From assembly GCF_900156105.1 (NCBI RefSeq), contig NZ_FTMS01000001.1, positions 62,001 to 126,000 on the forward strand: a stretch of 64,000 nt of DNA, written 5' to 3'. Under the pieces are notes generated by a model. It saw nothing but the letters and a program-made list of their open reading frames with translations. It was not told where the DNA came from and made no database searches. The DNA is from Alkalispirochaeta americana. Its GTDB lineage: Bacteria > Spirochaetota > Spirochaetia > DSM-27196 > Alkalispirochaetaceae. Below are positions 33,433-42,235 of the stretch, in pieces. Position numbers and translations under genes: made by a program. The stretch's first letter is position 1; each line of letters begins with the position of its first letter.

Positions 33433-34674
33433 ATGCTCAGGATACTGCATATTGACAGAAGCGAGCTTTTCAGGAAGGTAATGCGGGAGCTGGTGACCCG
33501 GTGCGGCCATTCCGTGGTGAGCGTGCCCACCAAAGAGGACGCTCTCGAGACGATGGCTCAGGAAGAAATCGATCTGGTTGTCACGGCGCTGAAACTCGAC
33601 GATGGCGGAGCGGAATCACTTATCACCGCCATGGCCGGTACGCCAAGCCGGGATATTCCCGTCATTGTTGTTACATCGACCGATTCCCTGGAGCAGCGGG
33701 AGCGGCTCTTTTCGCTGGGTGTGGTGGAGTATATGCTCAAGAACGAGCTCTCGGAAGACCGCTTTATCCGGTATCTGGAGACGCTGGCCTCGGACGATGA
33801 GCTCTCCCGTTTCATGCGAACCCTCAAGATAGCCGTTGTGGACGACTCCCAGGTAACGCTCAAGATCGTATCGCGCATCCTCTCCATGAACGGGTTTTCC
33901 TCGGTGACCCTCTTCGATCACCCCGAAAAGCTCCTCCAGGAAAAGGATCCTTTCGATCTCTACATTTGCGATATCGTTCTTCCCGGCATCTCCGGGGATC
34001 ATCTGGTCTCGCTGATCCGCCAGGAGCATCAGGACGCGATCATTATCAGCATGTCCCAGTTCAGCGGAGAGCGGTCGCTCTCGAACATTCTGGGCGCCGG
34101 AGCCGACGACTACATCCACAAACCCTTCGATTCGGCGGGACTCATGGCCCGAATAAAGGTAAACGTCCGGTCCTACCAGCTCAAAAAACGGTTGGAGATG
34201 CTGGCCGTAACGGATGGCCTCACGGGGCTGTACAACCACCGCTATTCCTATGATCGGCTGGAGCAGGAGATTTCCAAGGCCAAGCGGTATCAGCGCGAGC
34301 TTTCGGTCGCCATGATCGATGTGGATGACTTCAAAGGCGTGAACGATACCCAGGGGCACCGAAAGGGCGATGAGGTCCTGGCGGGGATCGCCCGGCTTAT
34401 GGAGGAAAACCTCCGCAAGTGCGATATCGTGGGGCGTTACGGGGGGGAAGAGTTTCTGGCAATCTTCCCCGAAACCGATCTGGACGATGCCCGGGTGGTT
34501 GCGGACAAACTCCGGCGTGTCCTGGCCGATCATGACTTCCAGGGATCGGGAATCACCGTCTCCGCCGGCGTGGCCGCCTTTGACGGAAAGGAGAGCGCCC
34601 AGGTCCTGGTATCGCGGGCCGATGCGCTTCTGTACCGGGCAAAGCACCAGGGCAAGAACCGCATCGAGGGGTGA
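33433..34674 (+). CDS. PleD-like response regulator: two receiver domains and GGDEF
   Basis: A protein of 413 residues from the ATG at 33433. Receiver 1 (about 1-120) begins LRILHIDRSELFRKVM, but the phosphoacceptor site reads DLVVTALKLDDG, with no Asp at the usual place, so it is probably not phosphorylated. Receiver 2 (about 130-245) is intact: IAVVDDSQ, YICDIVLPGISG and DYIHKPFD. The GGDEF domain (about 255-413) has DGLTGLYNHR, DVDDFKGVNDTQGH and GRYGGEEFLAIFPE, so it should make c-di-GMP. The layout matches PleD, with receiver 1 as a dimerisation adaptor. It is a lone gene, convergent with the pseudo-kinase at 34707. Its cognate kinase is not evident. Confidence 0.93.
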   Translation: MLRILHIDRSELFRKVMRELVTRCGHSVVSVPTKEDALETMAQEEIDLVVTALKLDDGGAESLITAMAGTPSRDIPVIVVTSTDSLEQRERLFSLGVVEYMLKNELSEDRFIRYLETLASDDELSRFMRTLKIAVVDDSQVTLKIVSRILSMNGFSSVTLFDHPEKLLQEKDPFDLYICDIVLPGISGDHLVSLIRQEHQDAIIISMSQFSGERSLSNILGAGADDYIHKPFDSAGLMARIKVNVRSYQLKKRLEMLAVTDGLTGLYNHRYSYDRLEQEISKAKRYQRELSVAMIDVDDFKGVNDTQGHRKGDEVLAGIARLMEENLRKCDIVGRYGGEEFLAIFPETDLDDARVVADKLRRVLADHDFQGSGITVSAGVAAFDGKESAQVLVSRADALLYRAKHQGKNRIEG

Positions 34675-34706
34675 TCGCTGCCACAGGCTGGTCGGGCGCT
34701 TTGGGG

Positions 34707-35855
34707 CTACACCGGGAAAATCAGCCTGAAAACCTGCCCGGGACACTTCCGGGGGGCTTCCACCGCCCTAAGCCGCTCCCGCAGGGGGCGGAGCATAAGG
34801 AAGGCCATTCCGTCGGGGGCAAAGGTGTGGGAAGAGCCGGAGGGGGGCTCGTTGCGGGCAGACACGGCAAGTTCTCCCTGGTGATGGTTGTCCGTGAGGG
34901 CGATGCTCAGGGTCAGGCTTGCCCCGTCGATCTCCCTCGATCGCCCCAGGATGGCCAGGACCTCTGTTACCGTAAGGACCAGATCCAGGGCCCGGGCCAA
35001 GGGAAGGCAAAAGGCCTCGATCTCCAGCTCCAGAGGCGGCAGGGGAACTCCCAGGGCGACACTCTCGTCGCGAAGGGTCTCAAAAAAGGGTTGTATCGCT
35101 CCAAAGAGATCCTTCACCTCCACCTGGGGGGCCGGGGGGCGGGTGCTGAAGAAACGGTAGGCTTGAACCAGCGAACTGATTCGTGCGCAGGTGCGCTCGG
35201 CCAGTTCCTGCTCGGAAAAGCTGGAGAACATGGTGACGTGGATCTCCCGCATGCGTCCGATAAAGGCGATCAGCTCCATCGTCGCTGATTCGGAAGCGAG
35301 CAGTGTTGCTCCGGAAAAGACTCTGTCCAGGACGATGGTAAGTGAAAAAAGAAGATCTATCTCCGTCGCAGACCATTCCCGCTGGTCGGTGCAGTCATCG
35401 AAACCCACAAACCCCCAGAGTTTTCCCTCGGCAAAGATAGGAAGAATGAGGAGCGATTTGATCTTCTGCTCCTCCAGAATGGGACGCTCGGGAGCGGGAA
35501 AATCGCAGATATTTCCGAAGACGGGCTTGTTTTCAAGAAACAGATCAAGCCAGCGGCCGTAGCCGGATTCCCGCAGGGGCAGATCCTGGAGTGTCTCGTT
35601 GTCGATCTCGCGGGAGACCCCCGATGCTGCCCACTCAAAGCGATGGGACGTACAGACAACGCCCTCCGGGGAGGTGTGATTCTGGAACACGTAGACCCGG
35701 TCCACGTGAGCGGCTTCGCCCACTCTTCCCAGAGCTTCGCCGATTGCCCCCTCGGGCAGGGACTCCGACAAGAGTTCCTGATGGGCTTTCAGAACTTTTT
35801 CCAAAACAGCGCTCACCCTGTCGCTGGAGCAGGGACGAGATAGTGAAGATTCCAC
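34707..35855 (-). CDS. GAF-domain protein with a degenerate histidine-kinase-like C terminus
   Basis: A protein of 382 residues from a GTG with GGGAGG upstream. Residues about 15-185 form a GAF sensor domain (VGEAAHVDRVYVFQNH, then IKSLLILPIFAEGKLWGFVGFDDC). The rest follows the length and spacing of HisKA_2/ATPase modules (FIGRMREIHVTMFSSFSEQE and LARALDLVLTVTEVLAILGRS), but the N-box Asn and the glycine boxes are not seen, so catalysis is unlikely. It may act as a signal-dependent scaffold. It is convergent with the PleD-like gene and divergent from the chemoreceptor gene at 36131. Ligand unknown. Confidence 0.7.
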   Translation of the reverse strand: MESSLSRPCSSDRVSAVLEKVLKAHQELLSESLPEGAIGEALGRVGEAAHVDRVYVFQNHTSPEGVVCTSHRFEWAASGVSREIDNETLQDLPLRESGYGRWLDLFLENKPVFGNICDFPAPERPILEEQKIKSLLILPIFAEGKLWGFVGFDDCTDQREWSATEIDLLFSLTIVLDRVFSGATLLASESATMELIAFIGRMREIHVTMFSSFSEQELAERTCARISSLVQAYRFFSTRPPAPQVEVKDLFGAIQPFFETLRDESVALGVPLPPLELEIEAFCLPLARALDLVLTVTEVLAILGRSREIDGASLTLSIALTDNHHQGELAVSARNEPPSGSSHTFAPDGMAFLMLRPLRERLRAVEAPRKCPGQVFRLIFPV

Positions 35856-36032
35856 AGGCGGCCTCCCGGAGTGTTATTATTACATCATCTGCAGACCAGC
35901 CACGCCTGCAGACCTCCACCGTGCATGAACCCGGCGGATTCCAATATTATACCACGGGTTTCCCTGCACACAACGGCTTTCCCGCCACCACGATGCAAAG
36001 ATAGGGAACTTCGGGGGAGTTTCGTCCGGCCG

Positions 36033-36061
36033 TTGCGTTCAGGCCGGTCTTGTCTCATACT
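36033..36061 (+). promoter_or_regulatory. Possible promoter upstream of the chemoreceptor
   Basis: TTGCGT, 17 bases, CATACT gives a 4/6 match in each hexamer, about 65 bp before the chemoreceptor start. I saw no sigma-28 flagellar promoter. Confidence 0.35.
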
Positions 36062-36130
36062 TTTTACTGTGCACAAGATTTTTCAACACAGGATTACAAC
36101 ACAGGAATCAACAGAAAGGGTAAAGCTGTT

Positions 36131-38353
36131 ATGAGGGAAAAGGAAAAATATCGGGTATCCGGTCTGCAGACCTTGCGGGGCAGGATGATTTTTCTCTTCG
36201 GAGGCGTCTCGGCCCTGTTGCTCCTGCTTATGGGTGCTTTCCTGCTGTGGCAGGGAGGACGCGCCCAACGAAGAACGGTGGACGAACTGGTTCAGGAGAT
36301 TGTCCTTGCCCGCGCAGCCGAGGCGGGGCGATGGATCGAGGGAAACCGGGAGATCCTGCGCCAGGTCTCGGCGTCGCCCGAGTTTTTTCGGGGAGATTTT
36401 GAGGCAGTCACGGACACCCTGATAGCCCGGCATGACCGGCGGCCCGAAGAATACGAGGATTACTTTTTCCTGGATCTTCAGGGCGATTTTGTGGATAGCG
36501 CTGCCTACACAGGAAACCTCATGCACCGCGATTACGCCGAGGCCATCCTGAAGAGAGGCGCCTCGTTTTATGTCGACAACGGGCTGGTGAGCTCCACCAC
36601 GGGAAACGGTATCACCGTGATTGCCCAGGAGGTTCGCGATGATCGCGGTGTGCTCCAGGGCGCGCTGGCTGCGGCGGTCTCCCTGGACGCCATAGTGGAG
36701 ATGACCCGGGGAATGAACTTTGGAGAGGCTGGCCACGGTGTTATCGTCGATGGGGCCGGCCTGGTGATCGGCCATCCCGATCCGGCGCTGGTTATGAACC
36801 TGAATACGCTGGACGCACCGGACTGGCCGGGACTTGAGACGATTGGACGCCGGATTACCGAAGGATCTGCCGGTGCCGGGGATTTCCGGAATCCCCTGGG
36901 AGAACGGTATCACGGTATTTTTGCCCCCATCCCGGGTTCAAACAACTGGAGTGTTGCTTTTTTCCTGCCCTATTCCGATATCAACGCTCCCGTATATCGT
37001 CTGGCCTGGGTGATCGTTGGAGCGGTGATCCTTGCGCTGGCAGGTGTGGTGATAACCACGGTTCTTGTAGCAGGGCGTATCGCCGCGCCGATCAGAAGCG
37101 CTGCCCAAAGGCTGGAGGAGCTTGCCCAGGGCTCCCTTGATTCCGCCGGAGATCCGAAAGCGGCCAGCCGGCCCGACGAGATCGGTGTTCTGGCGCGTGG
37201 CCTTGATTCCCTTCAGGAGCGCCTGCGCCAGGTGGTCCTTCAGGTGAAGGGTTCAGCCCGGAAGGTTGCCCACGGAAGCAGCAGCCTTACGACTATCGGC
37301 AATCACACTGCCCACGGTGCAGGCGAGATGGCCAGTGCCGCCCAGCAGCTTTCCCAGGGGGCCTCGGAGCAGGCCGCTTCGGTGGAAGAGGTCTCGGCCT
37401 CGATAGAGCAGATGACCTCAAATATCCAGCAAAGCGCTGACAACGCCGAGGCAACAGAAAAGATTGCCACCCAGTCGGCGATAAACGCCGAGCAGAGCGG
37501 GGCTGCCGTGGGAGAAACGGTCCTGGCCATGAAGCAGATTGCTGAAAAAATCAGCATCATCGAGGATATTGCCCGGGAGACAAACATGCTCTCTCTGAAC
37601 GCCGCCATCGAGGCGGCCCGGGCGGGTGAACACGGAAAGGGCTTTGCTGTTGTCGCTACGCAGGTACGAAAACTGGCGGAAAACTCCGCTGAAGCGGCCA
37701 AGGAGATCAGTGAGCTGAGCATCTCCTCGGTGAAGGTTGCCGAAGGAGCCGGCCGTCTTCTGGAGGAGACCGTTCCCAATATCCGGAAAACCTCGGAGCT
37801 GGTGCAGGAGATAAGCGCCTCCAGTCGGGAGATGAGCGTCGGGGCAAAGCAGGTGAACCAGGCAATTCTCCAGCTGGACCAGGTAGTGCAGCAGACTGCA
37901 GCCTCTTCCGAGGAAGTTGCCTCGGCAAGCGAGGAGCAAACTTCCAGAACCGGGGAGTTGGCGGCTGCTTCGGAGGGGCTTTTGCAACAGGCCCGCGCGC
38001 TGGAGGCGGCGATCTCCTTTTTCAATACCGGTGCTGACGGTGACGACGGCCACGATACTGATACCGATGTCGGGCCGGCCGACAGGCCGGCAAAACCCGA
38101 CAGGTCCGGGAAAACCGGGATCGCCGAAAAAACAGAACCCCCGAGAACCACTCTCCCGAGACCGGGGGCGGCCGGAGAGAGTGCTTCCGGCAGGGCCTCG
38201 TCTTCTGGCCCACTGAGCCCGTCCGGGCCACAAGCTTCACCCCCGGCCGGAAATAAGTCCCGGGAGGTACCCCGGATCACGGGGATAACCCTTCCCCAGG
38301 ATACAGGCAAGGGGCTGCCCGACGATATCGATCTTGAGTTTGAGGATATGTAG
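36131..38353 (+). CDS. Methyl-accepting chemotaxis protein with dCache-type sensor
   Basis: A chemoreceptor of 740 residues from the ATG at 36131. Transmembrane segment 1 is at about 20-42, a ~250-residue periplasmic part follows with Cache features ([21 protein letters not shown], then [22 protein letters not shown]), transmembrane segment 2 is at about 295-318, then HAMP and the signalling coiled coil with the tip [22 protein letters not shown]. The last ~110 residues are a Pro/Ser/Gly-rich flexible tail ending in an acidic [10 protein letters not shown]; this is not the NWETF-type CheR tether. Ten bases later the STAS gene begins, then cheA, so receptor, STAS protein and kinase form one operon. 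Confidence 0.94.
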   Translation: MREKEKYRVSGLQTLRGRMIFLFGGVSALLLLLMGAFLLWQGGRAQRRTVDELVQEIVLARAAEAGRWIEGNREILRQVSASPEFFRGDFEAVTDTLIARHDRRPEEYEDYFFLDLQGDFVDSAAYTGNLMHRDYAEAILKRGASFYVDNGLVSSTTGNGITVIAQEVRDDRGVLQGALAAAVSLDAIVEMTRGMNFGEAGHGVIVDGAGLVIGHPDPALVMNLNTLDAPDWPGLETIGRRITEGSAGAGDFRNPLGERYHGIFAPIPGSNNWSVAFFLPYSDINAPVYRLAWVIVGAVILALAGVVITTVLVAGRIAAPIRSAAQRLEELAQGSLDSAGDPKAASRPDEIGVLARGLDSLQERLRQVVLQVKGSARKVAHGSSSLTTIGNHTAHGAGEMASAAQQLSQGASEQAASVEEVSASIEQMTSNIQQSADNAEATEKIATQSAINAEQSGAAVGETVLAMKQIAEKISIIEDIARETNMLSLNAAIEAARAGEHGKGFAVVATQVRKLAENSAEAAKEISELSISSVKVAEGAGRLLEETVPNIRKTSELVQEISASSREMSVGAKQVNQAILQLDQVVQQTAASSEEVASASEEQTSRTGELAAASEGLLQQARALEAAISFFNTGADGDDGHDTDTDVGPADRPAKPDRSGKTGIAEKTEPPRTTLPRPGAAGESASGRASSSGPLSPSGPQASPPAGNKSREVPRITGITLPQDTGKGLPDDIDLEFEDM

Positions 38354-38362
38354 GGGTGTTAT

Positions 38363-38719
38363 ATGGCAAAGGTTGAAATGCAGGACCAGGATGGTCTTCG
38401 GACGGTTGTGGTTCAGGGCGGTGTGACAATCGGCGATGTGGACGAGCTCTACCAAATCCTTGGCGAAGCTCTGGATCAGAAAGAGGGCACGTTGCTCCGG
38501 GTAGATACCCGGGGCGTCACCTTTGCAGAGCTTCCCTTCGTCCAGCTCCTTCTTGCGCTGGTGCGGGAGGCCTCGGCCCGCTCGATCCCGCTCGACTTGA
38601 CCTCTGCGGCGGGAGCTGTCTTTGAGGAGGCTCTTCATGAGTTGGGGTGCACCCAGTTCTTCCGACCCGCCGGGGAAGGATCATCCCGGCCCGGCGGACA
38701 GAGAGAGGACAGAACATAA
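38363..38719 (+). CDS. STAS-domain protein in a chemotaxis operon
   Basis: A protein of 118 residues. The STAS fold is suggested by VVVQGGVTIGDVDELYQIL, LLRVDTRGVTFAELPFVQLLLALV and the final IPLDLTSAAGAVFEEALHELGC. In anti-sigma antagonists, the segment after the second strand holds a phosphorylatable Ser (D-S); here it reads AELP, so this protein is probably not controlled by Ser phosphorylation. Its TAA stop shares a base with the cheA ATG (TAATG), implying coupled translation and equal amounts. Inference: a scaffold or adaptor for the receptor/CheA complex. About ten residues at the end are polar and Gly/Arg-rich. Confidence 0.8.
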   Translation: MAKVEMQDQDGLRTVVVQGGVTIGDVDELYQILGEALDQKEGTLLRVDTRGVTFAELPFVQLLLALVREASARSIPLDLTSAAGAVFEEALHELGCTQFFRPAGEGSSRPGGQREDRT

Positions 38720-40866
38720 TGGATTTTTCCAGCGAACCCTTTTGTATCGAAACACGGGAGCTTCTGAAAAAGCTCGAGCAGGATCTGGTTACCCTTGAAG
38801 AGAATCCCCGGGACGAGGAATTGCTGAATCGGATTTTCCGCAACGTTCATACCATGAAGGGATCGGGGAGTATGTTCGGGTTTGAGAACATATCGGAACA
38901 GGCCCACGTCATGGAGAGCGTCTTCGATTCACTCCGCTCGGGGGCGCTCCAGGTAACAAAGGAGATCATCGACGCATCCTTTGAGGGGCTGGATCGGATA
39001 GAGGTCATGCTGGACGATCCGGATTGCAGGGCCGACACCGGAAGATGGAGGGATATTCTGGATCTCCTCCCCTCCAGGACAGAGGAGCAGCCCCCCCTGG
39101 CGGAGGCTGCCGGGGGATCGGCCTCGCCCGATTCTTCCCGGGGCGGGGCGTTGCAAGACGGGTCGGGCAGGCCCGGTCTGGAAAAGCAGGATCAACGAAA
39201 GAGGAAAAAGGGCCCGTTAACGGTCTTTCATATCCGCCTCCGGCCAAAGGAGTCGGCTCTCCAGAGCGGTAATAGCGTGATCCCGCTCTTTCGGGAACTG
39301 GCCGAGCTGGGCGAGCTATTGATCTTCGCCAACGATCGTCGTCTTCCTGCCTGGAAGGAGCTGAAACCGACCCACTGCTATATCGACTTCGATATACTCC
39401 TTTCCTCCACGGCGGTGAAGGAAACCGTGGAGGAGGTGTTCATCTTTATTGCGGCCCACAGCGCCGTGGAGGTGACGCCCGTGGCCTTTGTGGAGGAAGG
39501 GGATGACCCGCCACGGCTGGGTGAGATTCTCCAGAGACGGTGCAATCTCTCGGAAGAGCACGTGGAAAAACTTCTGGAAGAACAGAAAAAAAACAAGCGC
39601 CTGGGAGAGCTGGCAATAGAGAAGGGTTACGCACGGGAAAGCGATGTGGCCGTTTCCCTGGAGGCTCAGAACTTTTTCAAGGATCAGCACAAGAAACATC
39701 AACAGAAGGTGCAGTCCTCGTCCCTGATGGTTCCCGATCACAAAATAAACAGCGCCGTTAATCTGGTGGGTGAGCTGGTAACGCTCAAGGAACGGCTTCT
39801 TCGCCGGGCCTCGGAGCTGAAAGATCCCGCTTTGAACACTATCGCGGAGAACCTGAACTTCCTCACGGGAGATCTCCGCGAGGGGATTATGGAGATGCGT
39901 CTGGTGCCGCTCCAGGACACCTTTGTAAGCTTTCGGCGACTGGTGCGGGATATCTCCCAGGATATGGGTAAAAAAGTGGATCTCCAGGTAGAAGGGGGCG
40001 ACACGGAGCTGGACAAGAATGTGATCGATGTTCTCAAGTCGTCGCTGGTGCACATGATCCGCAATAGTGTCGATCATGGGATTGAATCTCCCGAGGAACG
40101 GGTTGCTGCAGGAAAGTCTCCTGTGGGAGAGATCCTGCTCCGGGCCCAGTACGTAGGGTCCCAGGTGCAGATAGAGGTTTGCGACGATGGTCGGGGGATC
40201 AATCTGGAGAAGGTTCGGAAAAAAGCTGTCGAGCGGGGTGTTCTTCCTCCCGAGGCGGAGTTGAAAATGGAGGAGGTTCTCTCGATCCTGGCTGCTCCCG
40301 GGTTTTCTACGGCCGATCAGGTCTCCTCGGTATCGGGCCGGGGAGTTGGAACCGACGCAGTTCTCACCGAAGTGGAGCGTTTGTCGGGGCAACTGTTCCT
40401 GGAGTCCGAGCAGGGCCGGGGGTCTACCTTCACAATCCGTCTGCCCCTCACCCTTGCCATCATTGACAGCCTCCTGGTTCGTCTGGACCGGAAGTTTTTC
40501 ACCATCCACCTGAACGATGTGAAGGAATGTTTTATCCTTCGCGATGCCCCGGCCCTGCTGGGTCAGGGACAGCAGGTTATAAACCACGAGGGACATCCCT
40601 TGCCGCTGGTGAACTTGCGCAGACACATGAAGATGGGAGGAGATGTTCCCGACATCGCCAATGTGGTGGTGGTTGATTCGGGATCACAACGGGCGGGAAT
40701 CGTGGTTGACCAGATCATGGGGCAAAGTCAGGTGGTGATAAAGCCCCTGAACGGGGCGGTCCGCACCGTTCCCGAGATCAGCGGGTCCACCATCCTGGGA
40801 GACGGCAGTATCTCCTTTATTCTGGACGTGCCCCGGATGATCACGGGGCTCTATGCACCCCGGTGA
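38719..40866 (+). CDS. cheA: Chemotaxis histidine kinase CheA with an MshEN-like insert
   Basis: A protein of 715 residues. P1 (about 1-110) has the phosphoacceptor in NVHTMKGSGSM (His44). The dimerisation helices are at about 340-400 (INSAVNLVGELVTLKERLL). The ATPase has HMIRNSVDHGIESPEER, CDDGRGIN and VSGRGVGTDAV. A CheW-like P5 ends the protein (LTLAIIDSLLVRLDRKFFTI to ILDVPRMI). Between P1 and P3, in place of a plain P2 CheY-binding domain, lie a ~90-residue module (about 170-260) and two back-to-back 24-residue motifs (266-289 and 294-317), each starting RLG and ending in Q. These resemble the c-di-GMP-binding MshEN repeat. No CheW, CheR, CheB or CheY gene is beside it. Confidence 0.95.
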   Translation: MDFSSEPFCIETRELLKKLEQDLVTLEENPRDEELLNRIFRNVHTMKGSGSMFGFENISEQAHVMESVFDSLRSGALQVTKEIIDASFEGLDRIEVMLDDPDCRADTGRWRDILDLLPSRTEEQPPLAEAAGGSASPDSSRGGALQDGSGRPGLEKQDQRKRKKGPLTVFHIRLRPKESALQSGNSVIPLFRELAELGELLIFANDRRLPAWKELKPTHCYIDFDILLSSTAVKETVEEVFIFIAAHSAVEVTPVAFVEEGDDPPRLGEILQRRCNLSEEHVEKLLEEQKKNKRLGELAIEKGYARESDVAVSLEAQNFFKDQHKKHQQKVQSSSLMVPDHKINSAVNLVGELVTLKERLLRRASELKDPALNTIAENLNFLTGDLREGIMEMRLVPLQDTFVSFRRLVRDISQDMGKKVDLQVEGGDTELDKNVIDVLKSSLVHMIRNSVDHGIESPEERVAAGKSPVGEILLRAQYVGSQVQIEVCDDGRGINLEKVRKKAVERGVLPPEAELKMEEVLSILAAPGFSTADQVSSVSGRGVGTDAVLTEVERLSGQLFLESEQGRGSTFTIRLPLTLAIIDSLLVRLDRKFFTIHLNDVKECFILRDAPALLGQGQQVINHEGHPLPLVNLRRHMKMGGDVPDIANVVVVDSGSQRAGIVVDQIMGQSQVVIKPLNGAVRTVPEISGSTILGDGSISFILDVPRMITGLYAPR
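39514..39669 (+). other. MshEN-like tandem motif inside cheA
   Basis: Residues 266-289 (RLGEILQRRCNLSE...LLEEQ) and 294-317 (RLGELAIEKGYARE...SLEAQ) of CheA both fit the published MshEN pattern RLG-x2-hydrophobic...L-x2-Q over 24 residues. The linker is four residues against five usually, and the first motif has Cys where Gly is common at position 10. MshEN domains of type II secretion and pilus ATPases bind c-di-GMP with high affinity. Confidence 0.6.
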
Positions 40867-40937
40867 GGTCTGCCGAGCCTGACGAAGGGGGACCGCTGGT
40901 GCGGGCTCCTATCCCGGGAGGATCCAGGTTTTCAGGA

Positions 40938-40960
40938 AGCGCTCTTTCAGGAAGAGCGCT
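40938..40960. terminator. Hairpin between convergent cheA and GGDEF genes
   Basis: A perfect 9-bp stem (AGCGCTCTT / AAGAGCGCT) with a 5-base loop overlaps the stop codon of the minus-strand GGDEF gene and lies 71 bp after cheA. It could serve both directions; no strong T-tract is seen. Confidence 0.55.
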
Positions 40961-42023
40961 CGCTGGAGCAGGCCTCGTCCATAAACTCGATGATGTGCTC
41001 GCTCAATTCGTCCAGGCTCGTTTCCCGTTTCCGGTCTTTCTCGCTGTAGAGGTGGATATCGGCTCCCTGGAAGAGTTCTTCCGGTGACGCCGGGGTTCCG
41101 GAGTAGACGCCAATGCTGACGCTGTAGGGAACGGGGGCCTGCCCCTTTCCCCGTTCCAGGGCCTCTTCCAGCCGCCTTCTGGCCTCGGCTGCTCCTGACT
41201 GATCGGTCTCGGGCATGACCACGATGAACTCATCCCCTCCATAGCGCGATACAAAGTCTGTTTCACGGACCGATTCTTTCAGAATTGAGGCCAGGTGCTG
41301 CAGGACCATGTCGCCGGCAGCGTGCCCCCAGGAATCGTTGATAGCCTTGAACTGATCCAGATCGATCAGGAGGGCCGCCAGGGGAGCCCCTGTTCGCGTG
41401 CATCGCCGGATCTCCCGCTCCAGGGTGCGCCCCAGGCTCCGGCGGTTCTGAAGCCCCGTGAGGCAATCCTCCAGGGCAGCCCGGCGGAGGGCTCTGAAAT
41501 AATAGGCCTTCTCGATTGCGATTGCGGCAAAATCGGCGATTGTGCAGAGCACCTTCATATCCAGGGCGGTGAAGGCCTCGCCGTTGACCTTGTTGATCAG
41601 TTCAATTACCCCAAAGACCCGATTCCGCGCAATCAGCGGCACCCCGATGATGCTCTTTGTCTTGAACTTGGTGAGTTCGTCGATGGACGGATCGAAACGG
41701 GCATCCCGGGAGACATCCTCGATTATCAGAGGTTGACGGTTATCAGCAATCCAGCCCACGATCCCCGTTCCCGGGGGAAGCCGCTTTCCCCGAAGGGCAG
41801 CGACGTTTTCGCCGCCGATCGCTACGGCGAAGACCATCTCCCCGGTTTGATTGTCTTTCAGCAGGAGCGACCAGTTGCGGGGGGCAAAGACGTTGCCAAT
41901 ATGCTTCATTACCTGCTGGAGCGTTGCCTCCAGAGTGGTAGCGGCAGCGATATCCCGGGCCATGTCGGTGAAGAAGCTCAGACGAATGAGGTCTTCCGTG
42001 GCGGTATTCTGTGCAGAGACCAT
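40947..42023 (-). CDS. GAF-GGDEF diguanylate cyclase
   Basis: A soluble protein of 358 residues. The GAF domain (about 15-170) includes LPPGTGIVGWIADNRQPLII and IIGVPLIARNRVFGVIELINK. The GGDEF domain (about 185-340) has DCLTGLQNRRSLG, DLDQFKAINDSWGHAAGD and the intact active site SRYGGDEFIVVMPE. It should make c-di-GMP in response to a small ligand bound by GAF. It converges on cheA, whose MshEN-like insert may bind c-di-GMP. The final ~20 residues are acidic. The start at 42023 has a weak ribosome-binding site. Confidence 0.93.
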   Translation of the reverse strand: MVSAQNTATEDLIRLSFFTDMARDIAAATTLEATLQQVMKHIGNVFAPRNWSLLLKDNQTGEMVFAVAIGGENVAALRGKRLPPGTGIVGWIADNRQPLIIEDVSRDARFDPSIDELTKFKTKSIIGVPLIARNRVFGVIELINKVNGEAFTALDMKVLCTIADFAAIAIEKAYYFRALRRAALEDCLTGLQNRRSLGRTLEREIRRCTRTGAPLAALLIDLDQFKAINDSWGHAAGDMVLQHLASILKESVRETDFVSRYGGDEFIVVMPETDQSGAAEARRRLEEALERGKGQAPVPYSVSIGVYSGTPASPEELFQGADIHLYSEKDRKRETSLDELSEHIIEFMDEACSSERSS

Positions 42024-42118
42024 GGTTCCTAACTATACCCCCTTTGACGTGTCTGTCCAGAGTAATCCTGTAAAAGAGGAAAAGAATTCAGGAAAATAAT
42101 TTTATGGGCGATATCCCC

Positions 42119-42154
42119 GTGGCCCTCGTGGCCCTCGTGGCCCTCGTAGCCCCC
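42119..42154. repeat. 9-bp tandem repeat
   Basis: GTGGCCCTC occurs three times in a row from 42119, then a degenerate fourth copy. It lies about 80 bp before the first MutS-like gene, in its likely leader or promoter region. Confidence 0.85.
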
Positions 42155-42235
42155 TGGGCTTACCGGGCCTTCCCGTGGCCGGTTTGATGAAAGATGATTC
42201 TTCCGTTATCCTCGCACCCGAGGAGTCCCTACTGT

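Noticed and set aside
36023-36061. Sigma-28 flagellar promoter for the chemoreceptor
   Set aside because: No TAAA / GCCGATAA pair was found; a weak sigma-70-type match fits better.
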